From: Ga0077527 sp964533495
GTDB lineage: Bacteria > Pseudomonadota > Gammaproteobacteria > Burkholderiales > SG8-41
Length of the DNA: 64,000 nucleotides
NCBI GenBank assembly: GCA_964533495.1
Contig: CAZHJU010000008.1
Coordinates: forward strand, 1 to 64,000
Direction: 5' to 3'
The translations under genes and the position numbers were made by a program. Under the pieces are notes generated by a model. That model was not told the origin of the DNA, did no database searches, and worked only from the letters and a program-made list of their open reading frames with translations. This document shows, in pieces, positions 51,402-60,507 of the stretch. Position 1 is the stretch's first letter. Each line of letters begins with the position of its first letter.

Positions 51402-54155
51402 TCAGCCCCGTGTTTCCACCTGCTGCAACGGTTCGTTGCTGACATGTTCCACCGGCGGACGCACCCGCTTGATGCGGCGCGGAGCACCGTCATCCGCGTT
51501 CTGTGTCGCGGCCTGAAGGCGGTCGCGGCTGGTTTCCACCTGCTGCAGATCGGATGACCAGTCGAGCTTGACGGCGTGCGCCGGCGCGGGTGCCGGAACG
51601 GCGGCTTGCTGCGGTGGTGCTTGAACCACGCTCACGGGTGCGGCCGTGGTTTCCGCTGCGGACGGTGGCACCGGCACATCAACAACAGGTTGTTGCACTA
51701 CCTCGGGCGCTGTCGCGGCGGGTTCAGGCGCGGGAACGAAAGGTGCGGGAGGCATCGTCCCGGCCAGCGGCGCCGTGCTCTGCGCGGACTCCTTCACGGT
51801 CTCTGCGACCGGCACGAAAGAAGATGTTGCGTTGGGAACCGCAGTCGCGGCATCCGGGCCCGGCACAAAGGGCGTGCGTGGGTACCAGACGCGGTCACCG
51901 CGCTGCTGTTGCTGCTGCGGTTGTCCGCCTTCGGCCCGTGCTTCGCCGTTGCGCTCGGCACCGCCGCGGCGGCCGCGGCGGCGGCGACCGCCGCTGCGTT
52001 CCTCGCCACCCTGTTCGCTGCCCGGTATCGGCGTGGGTGCCTCGTTGACGGCGCCCGTGGTTTCGACGGGCAGCAGGCTTTGCTGCGCCGGGGATTCCGC
52101 CTGCTGCGGTTGTGCGGACGGATCGCGTTCCGGACGGGAGTCGCGGCGCTGCTCACGGCCTTCGCCCCGGCCGCGCCGCTGGCCGTGTTCATTCCGCGGT
52201 TCACCGGCTTCGCGTTCCGGGCGCTCACCGCGTTCGCCACGCGCGCCCCTCTGGCCGCGTCCACCGCGCTCTCCGCGCTCATGACGGTCTCCGCGGCCGC
52301 CGGAGCCGGCGTTGCGCTCGCCGCGCTGCGGGCGTCCGCCGCGGCTGCGGTCATTGCCGCCATTGCTGCCGTTGCGTCCGGAGGGACGGGAACCGGCGCG
52401 CGCGGGTTCGGCCGCGGCCGCAATTTCTGCGGCGGGTTTGCGCCGGAACCAGCCCATGATCTTGCCGATGATGCCTTCCTCGCCGGCGGCGGGTAGTGCC
52501 GCCGCCGTGGCTGCCGGGGCCGCTGCCGGCATGGCAGTCGTCGGCGCCGGTTGCAGCGGGGTGATGCCCTTGACGGCGGCTTCCGGACGCGGCGCCGCGG
52601 GCTCGGCGCCGGCGGCATCCTTTTCCTCGTCCACCGGCAGTTGCACCATCTCGTAGCTCGGCGCCAGCGGCTCGCTCTGGTTCAGGTCGTCATGACGCAG
52701 GCGGGCAACGCTGTAATTCGGCGTCTGCAGGTGCACGTTGGGAATCAGCAGCACGTTGACGCGGTGGCGGGCTTCGAGCAACTGCAGGTCGACGCGTTTT
52801 TCGTTGAGCAGGAAAGTCGCCACGTCCACCGGCACCTGGGCGTGCACGGCGGCGGTGTTGTCCTTCATCGACTCCTCCTGGATGATGCGGAGGATGTGCA
52901 GCGCGGTCGATTCGGTGCCGCGGATATGGCCGGTGCCGTGGCAGCGCGGGCAGGCGCTGTGGTTGGATTCGCCAAGCGAAGGGCGCAGCCGCTGGCGCGA
53001 CAGCTCCATCAGGCCGAAGCGCGAGATCTTGCCGGTCTGCACGCGGGCGCGGTCGTATTTCAGCGCGTCGCGCAGGCGGTTCTCGACCTCGCGCTGGTTG
53101 CGCTGCGATTCCATGTCGATGAAGTCGATCACCACCAGGCCGCCGAGGTCGCGCAGCCGCAGCTGGCGCGCCGCCTCGTCGGCGGCCTCGAGATTGGTGC
53201 GGAAGGCGGTTTCCTCGATGTCGGCGCCGCGGGTCGCGCGCGCCGAGTTGACGTCGATCGACACCAGTGCTTCGGTATGGTCGATGACGATGGCGCCGCC
53301 GGAGGGCAGGTTGACCGCGCGCGAAAACGCGGACTCGATCTGGTGCTCGATCTGGAAGCGCGAAAACAGGGGCACGTCATCCCGGTAGAGCTTGGCGCGG
53401 CTGACGTAGTTCGGCATCACGTGGCTCATGAACTGCACGGCCTGCTCGTGGATCGACTCGGTGTCGATCAGGATTTCGCCGATGTCTTCGTGGAAGTAGT
53501 CGCGGATGGCGCGGATCACGAGGCTGGATTCCTGGAAGATCAGGAATGCGCCGTCCTGCTGCCGGGCGGCGCCCTCGATCGCGGTCCAGAGCTGGAGCAG
53601 GTATTTCAGGTCCCAGTTCAGTTCTTCGGCGCTGCGGCCGATGCCGGCGGTGCGGGCAATGACGCTCATGCCCTGGGGCACGTCGAGCTGTGCCACGGTT
53701 TCCTTGAGTTCCGCCCGTTCCTCGCCTTCGATGCGGCGCGAAACGCCGCCACCGCGCGGGTTGTTGGGCATCAGCACCAGGTAGCGTCCGGCGAGGCTGA
53801 TGAACGTGGTGAGGGCCGCCCCCTTGTTGCCGCGTTCGTCCTTGTCGACCTGGACGATGATCTCCTGGCGCTCCTTCAGGGCGTCCTGGATGCGGGCGGT
53901 GCTGACGTTGACGCCGGACTTGAAGTAGGCGCGCGCGACTTCCTTGAAGGGCAGGAAGCCGTGGCGGTCATGGCCGTAGTCGACGAAGGCGGCCTCGAGG
54001 CTGGGCTCGATGCGGGTGATGACGCCCTTGTAGATATTGCTCTTGCGCTGTTCCTTGCCGGCGGATTCGATGTCGAGGTCGATCAGCTTTTGACCGTCGA
54101 CGATGGCGACGCGCAGCTCTTCGGCCTGCGTCGCATTGAACAACATGCGTTTCAT
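51402..54155 (-). CDS. rne: ribonuclease E
   Basis: A 917-residue endoribonuclease, the main mRNA-decay and rRNA/tRNA-processing nuclease and the degradosome scaffold. The S1 domain begins at residue 35 (KSNIYKGVITRIEPSLEAAF). The DNase-I-like catalytic site has ALVSIDVNS and VVIDFIDM, the Zn-link is CPRCHGTG, and the C-terminal half is Arg/Gly/Pro/Ala-rich and disordered. ATG 54155 (MKRMLFNATQ) has GGGAGAAG upstream. It is divergent from rluC with a 424-base gap, and a long leader fits E. coli-like autoregulation. Confidence 0.96.
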   Translation of the reverse strand: MKRMLFNATQAEELRVAIVDGQKLIDLDIESAGKEQRKSNIYKGVITRIEPSLEAAFVDYGHDRHGFLPFKEVARAYFKSGVNVSTARIQDALKERQEIIVQVDKDERGNKGAALTTFISLAGRYLVLMPNNPRGGGVSRRIEGEERAELKETVAQLDVPQGMSVIARTAGIGRSAEELNWDLKYLLQLWTAIEGAARQQDGAFLIFQESSLVIRAIRDYFHEDIGEILIDTESIHEQAVQFMSHVMPNYVSRAKLYRDDVPLFSRFQIEHQIESAFSRAVNLPSGGAIVIDHTEALVSIDVNSARATRGADIEETAFRTNLEAADEAARQLRLRDLGGLVVIDFIDMESQRNQREVENRLRDALKYDRARVQTGKISRFGLMELSRQRLRPSLGESNHSACPRCHGTGHIRGTESTALHILRIIQEESMKDNTAAVHAQVPVDVATFLLNEKRVDLQLLEARHRVNVLLIPNVHLQTPNYSVARLRHDDLNQSEPLAPSYEMVQLPVDEEKDAAGAEPAAPRPEAAVKGITPLQPAPTTAMPAAAPAATAAALPAAGEEGIIGKIMGWFRRKPAAEIAAAAEPARAGSRPSGRNGSNGGNDRSRGGRPQRGERNAGSGGRGDRHERGERGGRGQRGARGERGERPEREAGEPRNEHGQRRGRGEGREQRRDSRPERDPSAQPQQAESPAQQSLLPVETTGAVNEAPTPIPGSEQGGEERSGGRRRRGRRGGAERNGEARAEGGQPQQQQQRGDRVWYPRTPFVPGPDAATAVPNATSSFVPVAETVKESAQSTAPLAGTMPPAPFVPAPEPAATAPEVVQQPVVDVPVPPSAAETTAAPVSVVQAPPQQAAVPAPAPAHAVKLDWSSDLQQVETSRDRLQAATQNADDGAPRRIKRVRPPVEHVSNEPLQQVETRG

Positions 54156-54200
54156 TTTTTCTTCTCCCGCGCTCAAGGATTTGCACGGGATGCACACCAC

Positions 54201-54216
54201 GCCGCCCGCGGGCGGC
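54201..54216. repeat. GC-rich palindrome in the rne leader
   Basis: GCCGCCCGCGGGCGGC, a perfect 16-base palindrome 46 bases upstream of the rne start. It could form part of a structured leader. The rest of the 424-base rne-rluC gap shows no ORF or clear promoter that I can support. Confidence 0.4.
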
Positions 54217-54579
54217 GGACTCAGAATGTTTCAGTCGATTGGGAGTTGCATGAATCGATCGTGATCAGTGTCCTGGTTATGCAGTGTGCCTTGCAGGGAC
54301 CCGCGACATGCGCAGATCCGGGGATTCAAACCGTGCCTTGAGCGCGTAATTCATCTAATATCGCTACTTCCATCGGTGAGCGACTTTAACCCTGTGTTTA
54401 TTGCGGTCACGACCATGGCCGCGACTCCAGCAACAGCGCCTTTGCCGCATTCGCGTATCGGGGGCAGCCATCGCAGGGCACACCAGTTCCGGAATTCCTT
54501 CGCGTCGGGCTCGGGCCCAGGTGCCGGTTTCGGCATCCGCGTTGTCCGCCAAGAGTGTGGCCTCAAGAAGTATAAGTAA

Positions 54580-55539
54580 ATGAACAAGTTAAGTAAAGAT
54601 TCCATATTGCGGCAATCCGTCGGCGAGGATGCGGCCGGCCAGCGCATCGACAACTATTTGATGCGAAGGCTTAAAGGGGTGCCGAAGAGCCATATTTACC
54701 GGATCCTGCGCAGCGGGGAGGTCAGGGTCAACAGCCGCCGGATCGGTCCGGATTACCGGCTGCAGCCGGGGGACGAGCTGCGGATACCCCCGGTGCGCAC
54801 GGCGGCGCCGGCGGAACGGCCGTCCGCGCCGGCGGCAGCCGGGTTCCGGCCGGTAGTGCTGTTCGAGGACGAGGCGCTGCTGGTGATCGACAAGCCGGCC
54901 GGACTGGCAGTGCATGGCGGCAGCGGAGTCAGTTTCGGCGTGATCGAGGCCCTGCGCCAGAGCCGTCCCGGCCACGCCTTCCTGGAACTGGTGCACCGGA
55001 TCGACCGCGAAACTTCCGGCGTGCTGATGCTGGCGAAGAAAAGGACGGCGCTGGTGGGGTTGCACCGCCAGATGCAGGCCGGCGAAGTGTCGAAACATTA
55101 TTTCACGCTGGTCAGGGGCCTGTGGAAGGAACGCAAGCGCGTGGTCGACCTGCCGCTCGAAAAGAAAGTGCGTGCCTTGGGCGAGCGGAAGGTCAACGTC
55201 GGGCCGGCGGGCGATTCCGCGATCACGATATTCCGCTTGGAACGCAGGGTGGGCCCGTACAGCCTGCTCGACGCCGAACTGAAAACCGGACGTACCCACC
55301 AGATCCGCGTTCACCTGTCCCATCTGGGGTATCCGATCCTCGGGGACGACAAATACGGGGATTTCGCGCTGAACAAGGCATTGGCGAAGCAGGGGCTGAA
55401 GCGAATGTTCCTGCATTCCTCGAAAATCGGCATCCGCCATCCGCTGGGCGGCGAAAAACTGGTATTCGAGGCGCCGCTGCCTGCCGAACTGCGGGAATTC
55501 GTCGCGGCCTGTCTCAAGCCGGGGCACCATGACGCCTGA
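54580..55539 (+). CDS. rluC: 23S rRNA pseudouridine synthase RluC
   Basis: A 319-residue RluA-family enzyme; RluC modifies 23S positions 955, 2504 and 2580 (E. coli numbering). An S4 RNA-binding domain is at residues 18-65 (QRIDNYLMRRLKGVPKSHIY). The catalytic Asp is in LVHRIDRETSGVL, and KTGRTHQIRVHL follows. The divergent rne-rluC pair is conserved in proteobacteria, supporting RluC over RluD. ATG 54580. Its end overlaps the next gene by 11 bases. Confidence 0.93.
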   Translation: MNKLSKDSILRQSVGEDAAGQRIDNYLMRRLKGVPKSHIYRILRSGEVRVNSRRIGPDYRLQPGDELRIPPVRTAAPAERPSAPAAAGFRPVVLFEDEALLVIDKPAGLAVHGGSGVSFGVIEALRQSRPGHAFLELVHRIDRETSGVLMLAKKRTALVGLHRQMQAGEVSKHYFTLVRGLWKERKRVVDLPLEKKVRALGERKVNVGPAGDSAITIFRLERRVGPYSLLDAELKTGRTHQIRVHLSHLGYPILGDDKYGDFALNKALAKQGLKRMFLHSSKIGIRHPLGGEKLVFEAPLPAELREFVAACLKPGHHDA

Positions 55540-56185
55540 GTTCGAACTGCTGGTCTTCGACTGGGACGGCACGCTGATGGATTCCGCGGCGGCGATCGCC
55601 GAATCGCTGCAGGCCGCCTGCGCCGAGCTTGGGGTCGCCGTGCCCGGAGACCGGCAGGCGCGTTACGTGATCGGCCTTGGCCTGATGGACGCGCTGGCTC
55701 ATGTCGTGCCCGATCTGGCGCCGGCGCAGTATCCGCGGCTGCTCGAACTCTATCGCCGCCATTTCCTGCTGCGCGACCGCGGCACGACGCTGTTCCCGGG
55801 AGCCGCCGACATGATCCGCGAATTGCGCGATCGCGGTTTCATGCTGGCGGTTGCCACGGGCAAAAGCAGGCGCGGGCTGGATCGCGCGCTGGAGGAGACC
55901 GGCCTCGCGGGGTGTTTCGACACGACGCGCTGCGCCGACGAGGGCTTCTCGAAGCCGCATCCCGGCATGTTGCAGGCGGTGATGGACACGCTGGCCACTG
56001 CACCCGGGGCGACGGTGATGATCGGCGATACCACCCACGATCTCGAAATGGCCGCCGCCGCCGGCGTGGCCGCAGTCGCCGTCAGCTACGGCGCCCACGA
56101 GACGGCTGCATTGTCGGCCTGCCGCCCCCTGGCGCTACTGGACGATCTGCAAGGCTTGCGCGAATGGTTGCTGTTGCGGCGATAA
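55529..56185 (+). CDS. HAD-family hydrolase (phosphoglycolate phosphatase-like)
   Basis: A 218-residue HAD phosphatase. Motif I is FDWDGTLMDS (nucleophile Asp), motif II VATGKS, motif III the Lys of FSKPHPGM, and motif IV IGDTTHDLEMA. The helical cap between motifs I and II is of the beta-PGM/Gph type. It probably dephosphorylates a small sugar phosphate or phosphoglycolate. It overlaps rluC and is followed by the S49 peptidase gene. Confidence 0.88.
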   Translation: MTPEFELLVFDWDGTLMDSAAAIAESLQAACAELGVAVPGDRQARYVIGLGLMDALAHVVPDLAPAQYPRLLELYRRHFLLRDRGTTLFPGAADMIRELRDRGFMLAVATGKSRRGLDRALEETGLAGCFDTTRCADEGFSKPHPGMLQAVMDTLATAPGATVMIGDTTHDLEMAAAAGVAAVAVSYGAHETAALSACRPLALLDDLQGLREWLLLRR

Positions 56186-56215
56186 TGCGCTTGCGGTCCC
56201 TGCTCAGGGATATCA

Positions 56216-56233
56216 TAAGTATTTGTTTTTAAA
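56216..56233 (+). repeat. AT-rich 18-mer copy (TAAGTATTTGTTTTTAAA)
   Basis: Identical to the copy at 8863. Its last As run into GGAT, forming the AAAGGA ribosome site of the S49 peptidase gene, 9 bases before the ATG. Confidence 0.65.
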
Positions 56234-56242
56234 GGATATTTT

Positions 56243-57196
56243 ATGTTAGATCAACAATCTTCCAATCCCCAGTGGGAGCGGGGCATTCTGGAGAAGGTGG
56301 CGCTCGCCGCCATCCAGGAGCAGCGCCGTTCCCGCCAGTGGGGCATGTTTTTCAAGATGATGGTGCTGCTGTACCTGTTCGCGCTGCTGTTCATCGGCAT
56401 GGGCTGGTTCGGCGGCAGCGAAGTGTCCAGGGGAAGCCATACCGCGCTGGTCGATGTTTCCGGAGTCATCGCGCCGGGATCCATGGCCAGCGCCGACAAG
56501 GTGATTGCCGGGATGCAGGCGGCGTTCAAGGATAAAAACACCAAGGGCGTGATCCTGCGCATCAACAGCCCCGGCGGCAGCCCGGTGCAGGCGGGTTACA
56601 TCAACGATGAAATCAGGCGCCTGCGCGGCAAGTATCCGGAAGTGCCGCTGTATGCGGTGGTCGAGGACATCTGCGCTTCGGGCGGTTATTACATTGCCGC
56701 CGCGGCGGACAGGATATACGTCGACAAGGCGAGCATCATCGGCTCCATCGGGGTGTTGATGGACGGCTTCGGCTTCACCGGGACCATGGAGAAGCTCGGC
56801 GTCGAACGCCGCCTGCTGGCCGCCGGCAAGAACAAGGGATTCCTGGATCCGTTCTCGCCGATCCAGGCTGAACAGACGGAGCATGCCGAAACCATGCTCG
56901 ACGACATTCACCAGCAATTCATCAGCGTGGTGCGCCAGGGGCGCGGCAAGCGCCTGAAGGAAACCCAGGAGATGTTTTCGGGACTGCTGTGGGTCGGGCA
57001 GAAAAGCATCGACCTCGGACTGGCCGATGCGCTGGGCAGCCTGGATTTCGTCGCCCGCGAAATCATCAAGGCCGAGAACATCGTCGATTACACGCAGCAG
57101 GAAAACATCGCCGAGCGCGTTGCGCGGCGTTTCGGCGCGGCTGCCGTGGAAACGCTGGTCAAGCTGGGCGGGATCGGCAGCTTCAACATCCGGTAG
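56243..57196 (+). CDS. S49-family signal peptide peptidase (SppA/SohB-like)
   Basis: A 317-residue single-unit S49 peptidase anchored by one membrane segment (about 36-54, MMVLLYLFALLFIGMGWF). It cleaves remnant signal peptides in the membrane. The nucleophile Ser is in CASGGYYIAAAAD and the base Lys is downstream (LAAGKNKGFLDPF). GSIGVLMDGFGF is the usual loop. It is half the size of E. coli SppA, the common bacterial short form. ATG 56243 has AAAGGA provided by the 18-mer repeat. Confidence 0.88.
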   Translation: MLDQQSSNPQWERGILEKVALAAIQEQRRSRQWGMFFKMMVLLYLFALLFIGMGWFGGSEVSRGSHTALVDVSGVIAPGSMASADKVIAGMQAAFKDKNTKGVILRINSPGGSPVQAGYINDEIRRLRGKYPEVPLYAVVEDICASGGYYIAAAADRIYVDKASIIGSIGVLMDGFGFTGTMEKLGVERRLLAAGKNKGFLDPFSPIQAEQTEHAETMLDDIHQQFISVVRQGRGKRLKETQEMFSGLLWVGQKSIDLGLADALGSLDFVAREIIKAENIVDYTQQENIAERVARRFGAAAVETLVKLGGIGSFNIR

Positions 57197-57211
57197 CGTG
57201 ACGCCCGGGAT

Positions 57212-57937
57212 CTATGTCCCGGCGTAGACCAGGAATACCGAGGGCCGCCTGTCGATTGACGGAGGATTCCCGCGCCAGTCGGCGATGCGCCGGGTGCGCA
57301 CCTGAGCGGACGGCTGCGTCAGGTCGGTCGCCACGCAGAGGAGCGTGTCCGGCGCGCAGTTGTCGAGCAGCGCGCGCAGCAGGGCATCGTTGCGATACGG
57401 CGTTTCGATGAAAATCTGCGTGGCATCCTCCCGCTGCGAACGCCGTTCCAGTTCGCGCAACCGTTCCGCGCGCGCCGCGTTTTCGACGGGCAGATAGCCA
57501 TGGAAGGCGAAGCGCTGGCCATTGAGCCCCGAGGCCATCAGCGCCAGCAGGATGGACGAAGGGCCGACCAGCGGCACGACGGTGATTCCGGCCCGGTGCG
57601 CGGCGCGCACCAGCAGGGCGCCGGGATCGGCGATGGCCGGGCAGCCCGCTTCTGACACCAGCCCGACATCGTGACCCTGCCGCAGCGGCTCGAGCAATCC
57701 GGGAATGGCCTGCGCCGGCGTGTTCTTGTCGAGCATCGTGATGACGGCTTCGGTCAAGGGGCGCGGATAGCCGGCCTGCTTGAGAAAGGCGCGCGCCGAC
57801 CTCGGATTTTCGGCGATGAAACGGGTCAGCCGGCCGGCAAGCGAAAGCGCGTGGCCCGGGAGCACGTCCGCCAGCGCGGAATCTCCAAGCCCGGTGGGCA
57901 GCAGATACAGCGTGCCGGGGACAGGGTCTGCGCTCAA
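57212..57937 (-). CDS. tetrapyrrole-methylase-fold SAM-dependent methyltransferase (RsmI-like)
   Basis: A 241-residue member of the TP-methylase family nearest to RsmI, which methylates C1402 of 16S rRNA, but shorter and with a different start (TLYLLPTGLGD). VGLVSEAGCPAIADPG and VPLVGPSSILLALMASGL are the SAM-site loops. IFIETPYRN is also RsmI-like. True rsmI may be elsewhere, so the target is unsure. Its start overlaps the maf stop by 4 bases. Confidence 0.83.
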   Translation of the reverse strand: MSADPVPGTLYLLPTGLGDSALADVLPGHALSLAGRLTRFIAENPRSARAFLKQAGYPRPLTEAVITMLDKNTPAQAIPGLLEPLRQGHDVGLVSEAGCPAIADPGALLVRAAHRAGITVVPLVGPSSILLALMASGLNGQRFAFHGYLPVENAARAERLRELERRSQREDATQIFIETPYRNDALLRALLDNCAPDTLLCVATDLTQPSAQVRTRRIADWRGNPPSIDRRPSVFLVYAGT

Positions 57938-58521
57938 GGGATGGCGACCCCTTCCTGCCGGAGCATGCCGACCAGCGCGACCAGCGGCAGGCCGACCAGC
58001 GCCGTCGGATCGTCGCTTTCGACACGTTCGACCAGCGTGATGCCCAGGGACTCGATTTTCGCGCTGCCGGCGCAGTCATAGGGCCGGTCCTGCAGCAGAT
58101 AGCGTTCGATCTGCGCCGCTTCCAGTTTCCGGAAATGTACCGTGGTCGGCACGCTGGCCGTCTGCATCGCGCGGGTGGCGGCATTGAGCAGGCACAGCGC
58201 GGTGTGAAAGACCACCGTGTTGCCGCTCATGGCGCGGAGCTGTTCAGTCGCAGCGGCGTGGGTTCCGGGTTTGCCGAGGGTTTGCTCGCCAAGAACGGCG
58301 ACCTGGTCCGAACCGATGATCAGCGCCGGGGATTCGCGCTCGCCGATTTTCAGCGCCTTGGCGCGGGCCAGCCGGAGCGCGGTGGCGGCGGGTGCTTCGC
58401 CGTGCAAAGGACTTTCGTCGATCTCCGGGGCGAGGGCGGGGCAATCGATGCCGATGCGGGCGAGCAGCGCCCTGCGGTAGGCGGAAGACGAGGCCAGCAC
58501 GATCGGGGGATGCGGTGTCAT
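57934..58521 (-). CDS. Maf-like nucleotide pyrophosphatase (YceF type)
   Basis: A 195-residue Maf/HAM1-fold enzyme hydrolysing modified nucleotides; YceF-type members prefer m7GTP. VLASSSAYRRALL is the N-terminal phosphate loop, IIGSDQVAVL holds the catalytic Asp, and the C-terminal half has CAGSAKIESLG. It is divergent from yceD, and the order maf-yceD-rpmF-plsX is conserved in proteobacteria. Confidence 0.9.
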   Translation of the reverse strand: MTPHPPIVLASSSAYRRALLARIGIDCPALAPEIDESPLHGEAPAATALRLARAKALKIGERESPALIIGSDQVAVLGEQTLGKPGTHAAATEQLRAMSGNTVVFHTALCLLNAATRAMQTASVPTTVHFRKLEAAQIERYLLQDRPYDCAGSAKIESLGITLVERVESDDPTALVGLPLVALVGMLRQEGVAIP

Positions 58522-58652
58522 GGGTTTGCCGTGCTAAGTGCCTGAAACGGCAGGTGTTCGGGAGGCGGACGAAGCTTGCGGCGACACGGGTCGGCGAAAT
58601 AAAAGTACAAGGCTAAGTGCTTGGCTTAACAGGGAATTTGGCATGAATGTTT

Positions 58653-58681
58653 TTGACAGCAGATGCCGAAAATACTATCAT
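58653..58681 (+). promoter_or_regulatory. promoter of the yceD-rpmF-plsX-fab operon
   Basis: A perfect -35 TTGACA (58653-58658), a 17-base spacer and TATCAT (58676-58681). The predicted start is near 58688, three bases before the yceD ATG at 58691. Confidence 0.7.
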
Positions 58682-58690
58682 GCGCCGCTT

Positions 58691-59218
58691 ATGTCCGGAC
58701 CCGACGCAGTGCATCGCCTTGAGGATCCGTTGGCGTTTGCGCGCGCAGGCAGTTCGCGCAGCGGCCGGATTGCCATCGCGGCCATGCCGCGGCTGCAGGA
58801 CCGGTTGGCCGGCACGGGTGGAATGGTTTCCTACGCCTTGCGCGGCAGCCTGGACCAGCGTCAGCGGCCGTTGCTGGAACTGGAGATTGCCGGAGCGCCG
58901 CAGATGCGCTGCGACCGCTGCCTGGCCCGGCTGGATTTTCCGCTGAAACTGGCTTCCAGGGTGCTGCTCGCAGAGCCCGGCGCGGGCCTGCCCGAGGATG
59001 CCGATGATCCGGAGACGCCGGAATGGATCGAGGCGGGGCAGGAACTGGACTTGCAGGAATTGGTGGAAGACGAGATTTTGCTGGGCCTGCCGTATTCGGT
59101 CAGGCACGGCGACGGGAAGTGCGGCAGTTGGGCCGGCGAGCGCGGATCTGGCGGAAAGGTTTCGCCGTTTTCGGTGCTGGAGCCGCTGCTGGGCCCGGAA
59201 CAGGTGAACAAGGATTAA
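58691..59218 (+). CDS. yceD: YceD family protein (DUF177)
   Basis: A 175-residue member of the YceD family, which is linked to 23S rRNA accumulation. The core motif is MRCDRCLARLDFPL, followed by an acidic stretch and DLQELVEDEILLGLP. ATG 58691 gives the typical start followed by DPLAFARAGS. An upstream in-frame ATG at 58643 has an AGGGA site, but a strong promoter lies between the two, so 58691 is preferred, implying an almost leaderless mRNA. rpmF follows 16 bases later. Confidence 0.85.
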   Translation: MSGPDAVHRLEDPLAFARAGSSRSGRIAIAAMPRLQDRLAGTGGMVSYALRGSLDQRQRPLLELEIAGAPQMRCDRCLARLDFPLKLASRVLLAEPGAGLPEDADDPETPEWIEAGQELDLQELVEDEILLGLPYSVRHGDGKCGSWAGERGSGGKVSPFSVLEPLLGPEQVNKD

Positions 59219-59234
59219 TTTTCAGGAGATTGAC

Positions 59235-59414
59235 ATGGCTGTCCAGCAAAACAAGAAGTCCCCGTCCAAGCGGGGTATGCACCGTTCCCACGACGCGCTC
59301 GGCAAACCCGCGCTCGCCGTGGAGCCGACCTCCGGTGAAGCGCACCTGCGCCATCACATCAGCCCCAACGGCTATTACCGCGGCAAGAAAGTCATCAAGG
59401 CCAAGGGCGAATAA
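59235..59414 (+). CDS. rpmF: 50S ribosomal protein L32
   Basis: A 59-residue L32, starting MAVQQNKKSPSKRGMHRSHD, with the end region HHISPNGYYRGKKVI. It lacks the zinc-binding Cys pairs (C- form), as is normal in proteobacteria. AGGAGA lies 6 bases upstream. The yceD-rpmF-plsX order links ribosome and fatty-acid synthesis. Confidence 0.97.
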   Translation: MAVQQNKKSPSKRGMHRSHDALGKPALAVEPTSGEAHLRHHISPNGYYRGKKVIKAKGE

Positions 59415-59484
59415 TCACGCCCTGGCGCCTGCGGGATGACCGGCTCCACCGAAGCCGGCGGAGCCCGAAGAGGAGGATTCCCTG

Positions 59485-60507
59485 ATGGATGTGACCGTTG
59501 CCATCGATTGCATGGGCGGTGACCACGGCGTGCGCGTGACGGTGCCCGCCGCGGTCGCATGGTCACGCCGCGATGCCGGCTGCAATTTCGTGCTGGTCGG
59601 ATTGCAGGAACAGATTCTTGCGGAATTGCAGCGCGCCGGCGCAGCCTCCGGAGACCGCCTGCGCGTGCGCCACGCCAGCGAGGTGGTCGGCATGGACGAG
59701 CCGCCGGCCGGCGCGCTGCGCGGCAAGAAGGATTCCTCGATGCGGGTCGCCATCGATCTCGTCAAGAGTGGCGAGGCACAGGCCTGCGTCAGCGCCGGCA
59801 ACACCGGCGCGCTGATGGCCATTTCCCGCTTCGTGCTCAAGACCCTGCCCGGCATCGACCGGCCGGCGATCGCGACCATGCTGCCGACGCTCAAGGGGCA
59901 TACCCACATCCTCGATCTCGGTGCCAACGTCGACTGCAGCGCCGAACACCTGCTGCAGTTCGGCATCATGGGCGCCGAACTGGTGGCTTCCGTCGAGCAC
60001 AAGCCGCGCCCCACGGTGGGGCTGCTGAACATCGGCGAGGAGGCCATCAAGGGCAACGAGACCGTCAAGGAGGCCGCGGTGCTGCTGCGGGCCAGCGGGC
60101 TGAATTTTCACGGCAATGTCGAAGGCGACGACATCTACAAGGGCACGACCGATGTCGTCGTCTGCGACGGCTTCGTCGGCAACGTCGCGCTGAAAACCTC
60201 GGAAGGACTGGCGCAGATGCTGGCGACCTATCTGCGCGAGGAATTCGGGAAGAGCCTGTTCACCAAAATGCTGGGCCTGGTGGCGATGCCGGTGATCAAG
60301 GCATTCAAGGACCGCGTGGATCATCGCCGCTACAACGGCGCGAGCCTGCTCGGCCTGCGCGGCGTGGTCATCAAGAGCCACGGCTCCGCGGACGTCTTCG
60401 CCTTCGGTTTCGCGATCGGGCACGCGATCAATGAAGTGCGCACCGGAGTGCTCGCGCATATCGGCGAGCGGATGGCCGCGCTGGAACGGAAAGCCCAACC
60501 CACATGA
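59485..60507 (+). CDS. plsX: phosphate acyltransferase PlsX
   Basis: A 340-residue enzyme making acyl-phosphate from acyl-ACP for phospholipid synthesis. VAIDCMGGDHG at the start, RGKKDSSMRVAIDLVKSG, SAGNTGALMA and VEGDDIYKGTTDVVVCDGFVGNV are all typical. GAGGAGG lies upstream of ATG 59485. Its stop overlaps the fabH start (ATGA). Confidence 0.96.
   Translation: MDVTVAIDCMGGDHGVRVTVPAAVAWSRRDAGCNFVLVGLQEQILAELQRAGAASGDRLRVRHASEVVGMDEPPAGALRGKKDSSMRVAIDLVKSGEAQACVSAGNTGALMAISRFVLKTLPGIDRPAIATMLPTLKGHTHILDLGANVDCSAEHLLQFGIMGAELVASVEHKPRPTVGLLNIGEEAIKGNETVKEAAVLLRASGLNFHGNVEGDDIYKGTTDVVVCDGFVGNVALKTSEGLAQMLATYLREEFGKSLFTKMLGLVAMPVIKAFKDRVDHRRYNGASLLGLRGVVIKSHGSADVFAFGFAIGHAINEVRTGVLAHIGERMAALERKAQPT

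Noticed and set aside
54574..54591. A further copy of the AT-rich 18-mer at the rluC start.
   Set aside because: Only the flanks match; the TTG core is shifted, so I did not count it.
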